A stretch of DNA of 64,000 bases from the NCBI GenBank assembly GCA_902490005.1, contig CABUCM010000005.1:40482-104481 (forward strand), read 5' to 3'. A program made the translations under genes and the position numbers. Below are positions 35,401 through 44,878 of this stretch, piece by piece (position 1 is the stretch's first letter; the number at the start of each line of letters is the position of its first letter). The notes beneath the pieces were generated by a model. The model was given only the letters and a program-made list of their open reading frames with translations. It made no database searches and was not told the origin of the DNA. The stretch comes from an uncultured Ruminiclostridium sp. (lineage in GTDB: Bacteria > Bacillota > Clostridia > Oscillospirales > Acutalibacteraceae).

Positions 35401-38400
35401 ACGATATTGGCGTAGTTGTTAACATAGTCGCTGCCGCCGTTGCCCAAAATGTTATCCAGGTCTTTATCCTGCTCAAAGGAACCGCCGTCGCCGGTGATGA
35501 CAGGAGCATAGCTGACGCCGTACTGGTTCTCGGCGGACTGGGGAATCTCATAAGAGCTTCCCAGATAAGCCGGGCACCACAGGGTATCCGCCTGGCTGTT
35601 GGGGTCAATATGGGCCGCGAACCGAATGACCATTCTCTCGCCGGGCTTCAGGCTCACGCCGGGGAACGTCATGGTGACCTTTTGGGTATCCTGGTCCAGC
35701 TTCACCAACTGGCCGTTCTCCACCCTGGTGGCCTTCACCGTATCGATGGAAAGCAGATCCGGCGTCAAATTGGTGCCCACCGTATCGCCGTTTTCATCCT
35801 CCCACATCTTCATAATGACGAATTGGTCAGATCCATTTACGAACTCGTTCAGGGTGGTGCCCACCGGCAGGTCGAAGCTTATAATAGGCTCTCTGAAGTT
35901 TTCACTGCCGGACTCATTTTTCGCGGTGACGGCAAAGGTCACGTCGCTGTTGGGCGCGTAGGTGGTCTGGGTTCCTTCCGGCCTTACCACCAGGCTGACG
36001 GGGATTCTGATATTCTCAATGAGAGGCAGGGTAGCCTTCACGGTATTGGAATTCTTTCCGTCGGTCACCGGCACATCCTTGCCTTCCTCATCCTTCTGGA
36101 TGAAGGTATATTCATAGGCGGCTGTATTGGTGATTCTGGTGATTTCATGCAGGGTAGCGTCGGAGGGGCGCTGGGCAAAGGTAACTTCAAAATCGACGCC
36201 CTTTGCCACAAAATGCTCATCCACGCCGGTGTATACCACACGGAACGCCATGGCCTCCAGGCCCTTGGGTATGGAGATAACCGTGCCCTCCGCGCCCAGG
36301 TTCTGAACGTTGTCAATGGTGCCGTTAGGCACATCCCGCCAGGTGGCCTCGTTATCGCTTCCCAGATTCTCCGCGGCCTGGTACTGGACCTTGGCGGTCA
36401 CCGGCTTGGAAGCATCCACCGTATCCAAATCATCAGAAGCCTGGGCGTTATAGGCCTGATAGACCTTCACCCAATTGATGAGGTAAGCGTCCTGCCGGGT
36501 GGGTTCTGTCTGGTAATCCTTGTTGGCGTCTTGGTACTGCATCTTGATATCCTGATCGGTTACCACCAGTTGGGTGGCCGCCAGCTCATTTTCGCCCTCA
36601 GCATAACCTCTCAGCGTAAAGGAGGTGGTGAAAGGCTCCTCCAAAAGGCTCTTGTCAGCGGTATCCTTGGTGATTGTTTTCAGAATATCAGTGTTGAACA
36701 TAATAATATCCGTCTTGGATTTATTGGTAAAGGAAACGTTATTTTCCACGCCCAGCGTCTCGATCTTGGAAAGCTCCTGTACCGGTAAAACCGTTACGAT
36801 CTTCTGGGTAAGGTAATAGCGCTCATCCAGGCTGTAGCCGTCGGGAGCCTTCGTCTCTACCACCCAATACTTGGTTCCGGTAGAGGCCGCCGGCAGCAGA
36901 TCGGACACGCCGACGCCGTTTTCATCGATCGTGATAACGCCGCCTACCTGCTGGCCCTGCGTATCGCCGGCGCCAAGCTGATACACCTTAAATTCGGCGC
37001 CTTCCAGCTTTTCGCCGTTCTCGCCGACCTTTTCAATACGGATACGCCCGCTGTCGGATTCGTTTGTCAGCACGCCGCCGGCCATATTGCCGCTGTCCGC
37101 CGGATAATAGGTAGCGTCAGGGTCGTTCTGATTGGCGGGAATCACAGCCTCGTACCAGTTGGTATCCTGGGCATAACCGTCGGGGGCCTTCGTCTCCCGG
37201 ATATAATAGGTTCCCGCGTCTAAGCCTTCCCAGCGGTAAACGCCGTTGGCCACGTTGGTAAGCGGGTCTCCGATAGGATTCTTATCCTGATCGTAAAGCT
37301 GGAATTCAGCCGTGTTCAGCTTGGGGTTGCCGTTTTGGTTATCACCCTGCTTCACGAATTGCAAATTCCCCTTGGCCTGGTTGACCACCTTAGTGGCCTC
37401 GTCACCGTCCAAACTGGTAATCTGCTTTGCCGTGATGGTAAAGGTCACAGGGGTGGGATCCAGGGTAAAGCCAGTAGGCGCCTTGGTCTCCACGATGGTA
37501 TAGGTTCCCGCATCCAAGGAGGCGGATTCAAAGGTGCCGTCCAAACGGACACGGAAGGTGTCCACCAGTTTATCGGCATCTACCTTATCGCCTCGATAGA
37601 GGGCGAATTCCGCCCGCTCGCTGTCCTGGGTGACCACCAGCGGCGTGGTGCCGTCGCCCTTAAATTTGGTAAAGGAGAACCGGCCCTTATTCGGGTTGTT
37701 GACGATATAATTGTCGCCGGTATAGACTGTGTTGGTCTCTCCCTTCACTACGGTGAGCTTCTGAAGCGTCGTTCCCTCAACAAAGTCGGCGGGCACCTGC
37801 TCCTTCAGCATGTAGTCGCCGGGCTCCAGGCCCTCAAAGAGAATTTCACCCTTGCTGTTGGTAGATTTGGTCTGTACCCAGTCGCCAAGCCCGCCGGGCT
37901 GGGCAGCGTCATAGCGGTGCAGCTCAAAGGTGATTCCTTCCAGCGGCAGGGCCAGAATGTGCTGCGGGTCGGGATTTTCCCAGTTGGCCTTTTTCTCCAG
38001 CCGGATGGACCCCAACGGGTCGTTCTGGATGGTTACCTCAGCGGCGCCGGTGTTGCCGGTGGCCACCGGGTAGAAGGAATCCTCCTTGCCGGCCTCAAAG
38101 GTATAGCCGGCGGGCGGGGTTACCTCTTTTACATAATAGGTGGTATTGGGCTGCAGATTGGTAAATACGATGGTTTCCTGGCCGGTAACGGTCTGGAGAA
38201 CCTGGCCGCCCTCATCCTCCGGTTTATCCCACAGTTCAAATTTCGCGGCCTTCATGGCGGCGCCGGGGACCGCGGCGCCAGTTTTGGAATTGAGCTTAAT
38301 CACCGTCACCTTTTGGATCTTGGTGTTGTCGATGGTAATGGTATCGCCGTTCCCGTTGGTAGAGGTGGTTTTATTGGCCTCTACCGTATAAGGCCCGTAA

Positions 38401-41400
38401 ATTGTCGTGGTATCCGGGAAATAGCCGGCGGGGGTATTTAACTCCTTCAGCCAGTACTCGCCTTCAGGCAGCAGCCCGGAAAGAGCCGCGCCAGTGCCGG
38501 CGGCAGTGGTCATTTCGCCCACCTTAGTGGCGGCGGCGCTGTCAGAGTAAATACCGAACTTGACGCCGCCCAGCTTCGCCTTATCGGCGGCATCCTGCTT
38601 CACGACCTGCAGTTTACCATAGGTGGTGGTATTCAGCAGCTCGCTTTTCGGTGTTGTTAAATCAGAGGGGTCATAGAACTGAACGGTCTCTTTCCCGGCT
38701 TCGATGGTGACGCGCACCACCATGCCCGCCACAAAGCCGTTATTCACGTTTGTGCTTCCCGCGGCGCCCACAGAGGTTTCCTTCAGCCAGTAATCCCCGG
38801 CGTCCAGATTGGTCATGTTGATTAAGCCGTTACTCCCGGTGGTCACCGTCTTAACCGCGGTCCCGGCGCAGTCAGCGTCGGGATCCGGATCATCGGGATT
38901 CACCGCGTACAGCTTAAAGGTTACGCCTGACAGGGGGGCCTTGGTTCCCAGGATATCCCCCTGCTTGGTCAGCTTTAACGAGCCCTGCTTTTCATTTTCG
39001 ATGACAATCGGCCCGGGGTTGGTATCCTTGTCATCTAAGGGATAGTAAACGCCGTCTTTCACATTGCCGGCACCGGTGATCCGGTTGGCCTCAATGACAA
39101 ACGGAATGGGCGTCGGGTTCAAAGTATACCCGGCCTGCACGCTGGTTTCCACCAGCTGATAATTGCCGGCGGGCAGGAACCCGGACACAACGAAATCCTT
39201 ACTGGTATCCATGGTGATGGTCATGGCGTTCCCTTCGGGATAATCCGCATAAGTACCGTCGCCCTGGTCTTTCTGCACCTTAAAGGTGGCGGCCAGCTTT
39301 TTACCGCTGTCACCAGCATCGGCGCTGATCTTCTTGATCTTCACCTGGCCCCAGGCGGATTCATTCTCAATGGGGCTGTTTTCATAGGTACAGTTAATGG
39401 TCCAGCCGGCATCGTTGTCACGGAACACCTGGCCGGCTATATTATCCTTGCCGTCGGAAGAAACATATACGGAGTAATAGGGAGCGGTATCCGGGTCAAA
39501 CTTCACATGCTCCGGCGCCTCAACCTCCCGAATGACATACCAGCCCGGCCGCAGCAGGCTGCTGATTCCCAGCCCCGCCTCCGTGCTTCCGGTGCCGGTA
39601 ACGACGGTGGTCGCCAGCACAGGCTGGCCGTCCGTGCCTATAAGAGGCTTGGTATTGTCGTCTGGATCCGCCACGTAAACGTTAAATTTCACCTCGTTGA
39701 GGGGATAGGCCACACCGGAAATCTCCAGGGTTTTCTTGACGGAAATCATACCGTACGCCAGGTTTTCAAGCTGGAACAGCGGATCGGTGTCCTGTGGGGT
39801 AGCCCCCGCCATTTCGTACAGCTTCCACTGTTGGCCATCCTGCTTGGCGTATACCGCATGGATATCCAGGCTGTGAACATAATAGTTGACGCCGATGATC
39901 TCCAAGGCGTAATAGGTGGTATTAGGCTGCAAATTCACAAAGTGCAGCACGCCGCCATCCTTACTTTGCACTGCCTGGAGCATATTGTATTCTTTCAATA
40001 CGGCCTCGGGCAGCTGGCCGCCTGACAGCTTTTTAGAGAAGAAATCCTCGTCGCCGTTTAAGGCGGTCTGGGCTTTTTGGGCGTCGGCCTCGCTTTGGAA
40101 CAAAGCCACCCAAGCGCCGTTCAGGGCGTTGCCGTCCTGATCGATCTTTTTGCCTTCCACGCCTACCGGCATATAGTTCTCAATGATAACCGGCCCGACG
40201 ATCATCCCTTTATCCGCAGCCGTTACCTCTATGGGCCCGGTCCATTCCTTGCTGATCTGATAGTAATAATTTTTGTCATAAGGTGGCGCCTTGGTCTCCC
40301 GCAGATAATAGGTGCCGGTATCCAAAAGCTCGGTCAAAGCGCCGCCGTCCACGCCTTCCAGCGTGCCGGAGGTAATCTTCTCCCGGATGGCCTTCAGCCA
40401 CAGCGTCTGGCCGTCGACTTCGATCTGCTCCGCGCCGTCGGCAGTGGAATCCACCACCTTATAAAGGGTAAACTCCGCGCCGGTAAGCTTCTTATCGTGA
40501 TCGGCCTGGTCCACCTTGATCAGCTCGATCCTGGATTTATCGGAGACATTGTTCCAGGTAACCACCAGGTCCTTATCCTGGGCCAGGGTGACCTTGTATA
40601 CGTTGCCGGTCACCTGGACGGGAGCGGCCCCATCGGTGGTGACGGAATCCACCTTATAGTCCTCAGGCTCAATCTCCTTGATCCAATAATCGCCGGGCGC
40701 CAGATAGCCGGTAAACCGGGTTTCTGAGGCGCTGGTGATGGTGGTAAGAGGCTGGGCGCTGGTATTTACAGTGGGATCCTCCGTGTAAATTTCAAACACT
40801 ACGTCAACTTGGCGCAATACCAGGTCATCAGCGCCGTTGACCTTCCATTTTTCAAACTTATCGATGCCGATTCTACGCTTAGGGGTATTCTCGATGGGGA
40901 TATCGAAATAAACCCTGTTGGTTTCGCCCGGGGTCACGGTGAACCCGCGAGGCGTGGAATCCACCACATACTGACCGGTAACGCTCTGCTCAATCAGCTG
41001 GTATTCGCCAGCGGGCAGCCAGCCGGAGGTGACGGTACCGTTGGTTCCGGTGGTCAAAATCAAAGGATTGGCGCTGTCCGGATAATCGGTGTAAACACCG
41101 TCAACCTGCTTCTGCACCTTAAAGGACGCCTGCAGCAGGGTTGCGTTATTCAAAGAGCTGACCTTTTTAATTTGAACCTTGCCGGATTCAAATTCGTCGG
41201 TAAAGGCGGCCTTGGCCATTGCCACAGAATAACCGTTAAGGCCCGCGCCGGGAGCCACGGTTACCGTTTGGGCAGTAGTATCCAAGGCATACCCATCCGG
41301 CGCCTTGGTTTCCTGGACCCAATAATCCCTAGGCTCGAGCGCGGGAGTGGTCAGGATGCCGTCAGCGCCGGTAGGCCCAATCGTTTTCAGGGTGCTATTC

Positions 41401-44400
41401 CCTTGCGCCGCCAACAGGTCCGCGCCTGGGTTGTCAGTCAGCTTGGGGTAATACCGGAACTCAGCGCCAGCCAAAGGCTGCATGGCGGTGGTATTATCCA
41501 GCGTGCCGCCCTCTTTATAAATCTGGAATTTGCCGTAAGGGTCGTTTTTCACTTCCACCGTCAAATCGGCAAAATTGGTACCCTGGCCCGGCGCAGTAAC
41601 CTGTACCGGTTTCGAGGACGCATAGTAGTTGGAAGGCGCGACGATTTCACGATACCAATAGGCAGCTCCCGGGGTCAGGCCGGTAAAGACCGCCTCGCCG
41701 TTGGCGCCGGTAGTGATAGAATCGGCGCTGCCGGGCTTTCCGTCGATGGGCAGCCTGTTCTGGTCATTTTGCGCATCCGCTTCCGTTTTATATAACGCGA
41801 ACCGGGCCCCGCTTAAAGAGGTCCCTGTTTTTACGGAATCCTCCTTGTGAAGCTTAATGGCCACATAAGGATCGTTTTTCACGATCACTTCGGTCAAAGC
41901 GTTGTTTACCACCGCGATGCCGTTGCCGTCAGGCACGGCCACATGGCTTCCATCCACGCCCTGAAAGGCTTCGGAGGGCACCATATGCCCGGCAATGGAC
42001 GTTACCTCTTTCAAAACATAGCCGCCGGATGGCAGGAATTTAGAATAGCCCACGCCGCTTGCGTCCGTGGTAATGGTATCCAGCAGTTCGGTCATCGAAG
42101 TGTCCGTTGCCGCGTAAACCTCGAATACCGCGCCGGAAAGGTCGATGTCCCCGGTTTTGTTGCTTTGCTTTTGTATTTTGATCTGGCCCTGCTTATCAAC
42201 AATATTCTCCGCCACCACCTCAACGATGGCCTTTTCCTTCACCTCTACGGTGTAGACCTTATCGCTGGTTTGATACCCGGCTGGAGCGGAAATTTCCTTC
42301 ACGTAATAGGTGCCGGGATCCAAGGGAATGGTAGGGGTATCCGGGTCGCTGCCGTTAACGTCGGTGGTCACTCTGGCCGGGTTGCCGTTAGCGTCCGTGG
42401 CGAGCTGCGTGGCCTGCGGGTCGGTATACACGCCGAACTCCGCGCCTTTTAGGGGAACCCTGGATTCTGTCACTACGTCGCCGATGGCCAGCTGGCCGTA
42501 TTTGATGATCTGCAAAGCGCCTCTCTGGGCGTTTTCAATTTGGATGGATACCGTCGTATTTTTTGTGACCTGCACGTTCCTGTCCTTCTGCACAATGGCA
42601 TAGGTATCAGGCGCCTTTACCTCCCGGAGCAGGTACCAGCCCTCCGCCAAGGCTTCCGAGGTAACGGTGCCGTCTGCGCCGGTGGCCAGGCTGGCGGCCA
42701 AATCCGCCGCGGCGGGGTTCGCGGGCACCGCGCTCTCGCCGGCATACGGGCCATAAAGCTCAAATTCCGCGCCGGGCAGCTTCACGCTGTCATCGGTGGA
42801 GTCCACCTTGACGATTTTCAGCCTGCCCTTTTCGGACTGGTTCAGGATATAGGGCTTATTCCCATCCATAGACAGCCCGGCGGGATAATTCACCTGGTTG
42901 CCCACCACGGTAACGTCATAGGTTTTGCCGGAAACCTCATACTCGCCGCCGGCGGGCGCCCCGGTTTCCTTCAGGGTATACTGTCCCGCGGGGATGCCCT
43001 CAAACAGCACCAGGCCATCCGCGCCGGAAACCGCGGTATAAACCTTGCTGTTGTCGTTCTTATTGGTCAGCTGGAAAGCGGCGCCCTGCAAAAACCTCTC
43101 CGCGCTCTCGCTGGAGCTGACGCCCTTTTTCCAGAACGCCACATACCCCGGGCCGTTGTTGCCGGTCGTATTGTCCACCGTCACAGGCACGGCCTGATCC
43201 TGGGTCTTGGTTCCCACGGTCAAGGTGCCGTCCTCGTTGAGGACAACCTTAATCGCCTCAGCGCTCCCTGTAAATCCGGCGGGAGTCTGAGTTTCTTTCA
43301 AATAATAGGTGCCATGGCGCAGGTTGGAAAACGTCACCCGGCCGGTGCCGTCCAGCATGCGGCCCGCGCCCGCGCCGTCGGCGCCGTCGATATCTTTGGC
43401 AACCTGGGTGCATGCTTCATCAGAATACAGGGTAAATTGGGCGTTGCCGTAAATAGCCTGCTTTGTACCGTTAAGCACAAAGGTATTGCCGGCCACCGCC
43501 AGGTTATCCCCCTGAATGGTCAGGGTCTTTTCCACGGTCAGGCTGACCGGAGTGGTTTTATCCTCCACGTCGCCTACCTGAACCTTGGCGTTGGAGTCCT
43601 TGGCCACTGGGTCCTTCGCCAATGGCTTATAGCTCAGCTTGGCCTGGTTATCCAAAATCGCCCGGACAAAGGGAAGGTTGGTAGGGATTTTGTAGGCCTC
43701 CCCCTTGAATTTCACCGTCACCTGATACGTGGTGGGCAGCAGGGAGCCATCGGGCACACGAACCTGGCCCTCGGTGACCATAGACTGGTCGAAGGTGTTC
43801 ACATATTGGAACGAAAGGCTCTTTAAAGAACCGTCGGCATTGGTTTCCTTAGTATAGCCGTTATTTTCCGTCAGCGGCTGCAATCGATTGGAACGGTCCA
43901 AATAGCCCACGCTTACCAGCTGGGCGCCGCCGTTTTCACGGTCCGCCACAGGCAGGATATCCGTTACGGAAAACTCCTCGCAGCTCAGGCGGCCGTAACG
44001 GTTCATGTTCTCAATAGGGTCGGTCACAGCGATCTGATAGGTTACCTCATAGTCCCCATCCGCGTTTTTGGCAACCACCGGAATTTCCCCGCCCGCAGGC
44101 CTGGGATCGGTTACGGTTTTGGAAATATTCCACTGCTGGTCCGCGCGGCTGGTAATGCTGACGGAATTGATTCTTTGATCCAGCGCTTCCGTTTCGTCGG
44201 TGCCGTCTTTTGTCAGCGTACCGGTAAACAGAATGCTGGTGAAGTTGCCCACAGTGGCGTCAGGGGTCACCATATTTTCAAAATAGCATTTCAAATACAC
44301 GGTTCCGGCCTTTCCCTGATCAATGCGGTCCTGGCAGGGAATGGTCACACGCTGGATAACCTCGCCGCTGGGCAGGGAAAGATCGCTCACCACCGGATCC

Positions 44401-44756
44401 TTGAACTCAGCGGTCACCACAGAGCCGGCTAAATCCACACGGACGTAAGACGGCAGCTGGATCACCACGTTTGCGCTTCCATAAGACACGCCGTCGGGAG
44501 ACGAGCTGAATTTATAATCCAGCGCTAAGAAAAAGCTGTCGCCGCTGTCCACGGAATCAATCACCTGGGAAGTATCCCCGGTGTCTTTTACGATTTTAGC
44601 GCTGAACTCCACATTAGCGCCTAAACCGGCGCCAGCTGCGGTGGGAATCATCACTCCCGCCAGCATAACAACAGAAAGCAGTACCGCCAGGCACCGGTGC
44701 CAAAGGGACCGGCTCCCAGGGTACTCCTTTACTCTTAAGTGTTTTCCGTGTTTCAT
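32484..44756 (-). CDS. Giant SpaA/Cna-B and SdrD-B repeat surface adhesin (4090 residues)
   Basis: Signal peptide (about 1-43, ending near 'PTAAGAG'), then a fimbrial-type N-terminal region (about 45-400). About 20 tandem SpaA/Cna-B-like domains span roughly 405-2650; each ends in an E-box of the 'YxLxETxAPxGY' type, and all 20 keep the Glu needed for intramolecular Lys-Asn isopeptide bonds. A non-repeat region (about 2660-3350) with DUF11-like segments follows, then five SdrD-B-like domains (about 3360-4030) with 'DxNxNGxQD' calcium loops. The tail has 'GVTTGD', a hydrophobic helix and RKRK: a sorting-signal layout without LPxTG. GGAGG precedes the ATG. The BTAD regulator upstream probably controls it. 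It may reach far from the cell and bind host or partner surfaces (inference). Confidence 0.93.
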   Translation of the reverse strand: MKHGKHLRVKEYPGSRSLWHRCLAVLLSVVMLAGVMIPTAAGAGLGANVEFSAKIVKDTGDTSQVIDSVDSGDSFFLALDYKFSSSPDGVSYGSANVVIQLPSYVRVDLAGSVVTAEFKDPVVSDLSLPSGEVIQRVTIPCQDRIDQGKAGTVYLKCYFENMVTPDATVGNFTSILFTGTLTKDGTDETEALDQRINSVSITSRADQQWNISKTVTDPRPAGGEIPVVAKNADGDYEVTYQIAVTDPIENMNRYGRLSCEEFSVTDILPVADRENGGAQLVSVGYLDRSNRLQPLTENNGYTKETNADGSLKSLSFQYVNTFDQSMVTEGQVRVPDGSLLPTTYQVTVKFKGEAYKIPTNLPFVRAILDNQAKLSYKPLAKDPVAKDSNAKVQVGDVEDKTTPVSLTVEKTLTIQGDNLAVAGNTFVLNGTKQAIYGNAQFTLYSDEACTQVAKDIDGADGAGAGRMLDGTGRVTFSNLRHGTYYLKETQTPAGFTGSAEAIKVVLNEDGTLTVGTKTQDQAVPVTVDNTTGNNGPGYVAFWKKGVSSSESAERFLQGAAFQLTNKNDNSKVYTAVSGADGLVLFEGIPAGQYTLKETGAPAGGEYEVSGKTYDVTVVGNQVNYPAGLSMDGNKPYILNQSEKGRLKIVKVDSTDDSVKLPGAEFELYGPYAGESAVPANPAAADLAASLATGADGTVTSEALAEGWYLLREVKAPDTYAIVQKDRNVQVTKNTTVSIQIENAQRGALQIIKYGQLAIGDVVTESRVPLKGAEFGVYTDPQATQLATDANGNPARVTTDVNGSDPDTPTIPLDPGTYYVKEISAPAGYQTSDKVYTVEVKEKAIVEVVAENIVDKQGQIKIQKQSNKTGDIDLSGAVFEVYAATDTSMTELLDTITTDASGVGYSKFLPSGGYVLKEVTSIAGHMVPSEAFQGVDGSHVAVPDGNGIAVVNNALTEVIVKNDPYVAIKLHKEDSVKTGTSLSGARFALYKTEADAQNDQNRLPIDGKPGSADSITTGANGEAVFTGLTPGAAYWYREIVAPSNYYASSKPVQVTAPGQGTNFADLTVEVKNDPYGKFQIYKEGGTLDNTTAMQPLAGAEFRYYPKLTDNPGADLLAAQGNSTLKTIGPTGADGILTTPALEPRDYWVQETKAPDGYALDTTAQTVTVAPGAGLNGYSVAMAKAAFTDEFESGKVQIKKVSSLNNATLLQASFKVQKQVDGVYTDYPDSANPLILTTGTNGTVTSGWLPAGEYQLIEQSVTGQYVVDSTPRGFTVTPGETNRVYFDIPIENTPKRRIGIDKFEKWKVNGADDLVLRQVDVVFEIYTEDPTVNTSAQPLTTITSASETRFTGYLAPGDYWIKEIEPEDYKVDSVTTDGAAPVQVTGNVYKVTLAQDKDLVVTWNNVSDKSRIELIKVDQADHDKKLTGAEFTLYKVVDSTADGAEQIEVDGQTLWLKAIREKITSGTLEGVDGGALTELLDTGTYYLRETKAPPYDKNYYYQISKEWTGPIEVTAADKGMIVGPVIIENYMPVGVEGKKIDQDGNALNGAWVALFQSEADAQKAQTALNGDEDFFSKKLSGGQLPEAVLKEYNMLQAVQSKDGGVLHFVNLQPNTTYYALEIIGVNYYVHSLDIHAVYAKQDGQQWKLYEMAGATPQDTDPLFQLENLAYGMISVKKTLEISGVAYPLNEVKFNVYVADPDDNTKPLIGTDGQPVLATTVVTGTGSTEAGLGISSLLRPGWYVIREVEAPEHVKFDPDTAPYYSVYVSSDGKDNIAGQVFRDNDAGWTINCTYENSPIENESAWGQVKIKKISADAGDSGKKLAATFKVQKDQGDGTYADYPEGNAMTITMDTSKDFVVSGFLPAGNYQLVETSVQAGYTLNPTPIPFVIEANRITGAGNVKDGVYYPLDDKDTNPGPIVIENEKQGSLKLTKQGDILGTKAPLSGVTFKLYAVNPDDPDPDADCAGTAVKTVTTGSNGLINMTNLDAGDYWLKETSVGAAGSTNVNNGFVAGMVVRVTIEAGKETVQFYDPSDLTTPKSELLNTTTYGKLQVVKQDAADKAKLGGVKFGIYSDSAAATKVGEMTTAAGTGAALSGLLPEGEYWLKELNTPAGYFPDTTTIYGPYTVEANKTTSTNGNGDTITIDNTKIQKVTVIKLNSKTGAAVPGAAMKAAKFELWDKPEDEGGQVLQTVTGQETIVFTNLQPNTTYYVKEVTPPAGYTFEAGKEDSFYPVATGNTGAAEVTIQNDPLGSIRLEKKANWENPDPQHILALPLEGITFELHRYDAAQPGGLGDWVQTKSTNSKGEILFEGLEPGDYMLKEQVPADFVEGTTLQKLTVVKGETNTVYTGDNYIVNNPNKGRFSFTKFKGDGTTPLVVTQDSERAEFALYRGDKVDADKLVDTFRVRLDGTFESASLDAGTYTIVETKAPTGFTLDPTPVTFTITAKQITSLDGDEATKVVNQAKGNLQFVKQGDNQNGNPKLNTAEFQLYDQDKNPIGDPLTNVANGVYRWEGLDAGTYYIRETKAPDGYAQDTNWYEAVIPANQNDPDATYYPADSGNMAGGVLTNESDSGRIRIEKVGENGEKLEGAEFKVYQLGAGDTQGQQVGGVITIDENGVGVSDLLPAASTGTKYWVVETKAPDGYSLDERYYLTQKIVTVLPVQELSKIETLGVENNVSFTNKSKTDIIMFNTDILKTITKDTADKSLLEEPFTTSFTLRGYAEGENELAATQLVVTDQDIKMQYQDANKDYQTEPTRQDAYLINWVKVYQAYNAQASDDLDTVDASKPVTAKVQYQAAENLGSDNEATWRDVPNGTIDNVQNLGAEGTVISIPKGLEAMAFRVVYTGVDEHFVAKGVDFEVTFAQRPSDATLHEITRITNTAAYEYTFIQKDEEGKDVPVTDGKNSNTVKATLPLIENIRIPVSLVVRPEGTQTTYAPNSDVTFAVTAKNESGSENFREPIISFDLPVGTTLNEFVNGSDQFVIMKMWEDENGDTVGTNLTPDLLSIDTVKATRVENGQLVKLDQDTQKVTMTFPGVSLKPGERMVIRFAAHIDPNSQADTLWCPAYLGSSYEIPQSAENQYGVSYAPVITGDGGSFEQDKDLDNILGNGGSDYVNNYANIVVGQNSNLSIFKQVKGEYDDRYKNYSELGHTAPGGSIDYKIRVSNGSDDPANTTRVVDILPFLGDTLTDRTDTTVVNRATDLARRPVLNSVTVLGSDGQPINDAFVRVYYSTDDVSAWTAEERAKVSAEQELPMIYTTGKNGDPWASTVHSWSTTPPSDMSTVTAIGVEVTMPLSNGQYIEVNLNMTAPQYATSEVEDYYGKFISNSAMCSVVRNSNTGETIALSDRPENQEVKCVLDLPKGAIGDYAFYDNNQNGIQDGGDTPVAGLEVTLHTTKITADSNVTTTTTTTTDSNGLYLFDDLDCNILLSGKENADPDDPNNYVGGAIYEYQVEFQAPPAGNGGAYVPTRRYAGTDDTVDSNIGTDRRTEVVRLGLVENPDTHRPDGQRDMTLDAGFVIPAALGDFVWIDTNRNGVQEPNEPGINGARVRLYTVDDSGKVSDTPLMETVTATKDGQAGYYLFDGLTKGRYVVEFDITSLRNDVGLYQYGFTTANQGAGDQAYAADSDAKHIVGGNDRVMRTDVISLDYQQTDLTWDAGLVYYSALGGYAFDDRNYNDVQDLGIPLTGTKVSLYRVIDNVREANPIASTTVDENGEYLFPYLLEGEYQVFFQYPAGYKAVEPNIGGDDTRDSDVFVIAADLNSGYTETITLPPNAISLHNDGGARIYGAIGDYVWKDANKNGIQDAGEEPVPDVAVYLQMREGDSGIWRKVDTTTTNEKGYYVFENVMGGPDVDYQYRVCFDLRDDYYPTISYAGSDRAVDSNVQGFLLDGWGYPTDRISIGYGQRDMTIDAGIITTSGSVGDYVWLDTNKNGVQDEENTGLAGIRVILEYSPSGDISDNTQWVQVGETTTNEMGKYQFDDLSQGYYRVKFQLLDPYTVTLVNQGDSALDSDGRYPLGDGWYATRPFYLVDGGYDMTWDCGVVLGSGGTVPPGNGVTTGDRAVTSLWMLLAGLSAFGALVFGVTLSRKRKAGRH

Positions 44757-44839
44757 AGTAAAATCCTCCTATTAAAAAGCCATCGGATCGATATCGCTTC
44801 AATGGGAACAGCAAACAAAACTATGTAAACTGTCTAACC

Positions 44840-44845
44840 ATTATA
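44840..44845 (-). promoter_or_regulatory. -10 box of the giant surface protein gene
   Basis: A perfect TATAAT on the minus strand 84 bp upstream of the ATG, with no recognisable -35. That pattern fits activator-dependent transcription, with the adjacent BTAD regulator as candidate. Confidence 0.5.
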
Positions 44846-44878
44846 CCTAATCAGCATCACACTAAAATCACAAACGTG

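Noticed and set aside
33312..43826. Several long plus-strand frames opposite the giant adhesin
   Set aside because: All are antisense shadows with biased composition. The minus-strand frame has a signal peptide, coherent domains and an anchor.
32484..44756. Tandem repeats in the adhesin as a CRISPR or recombination array
   Set aside because: Similarity is at protein level only. The DNA repeats are diverged and there are no uniform spacers.
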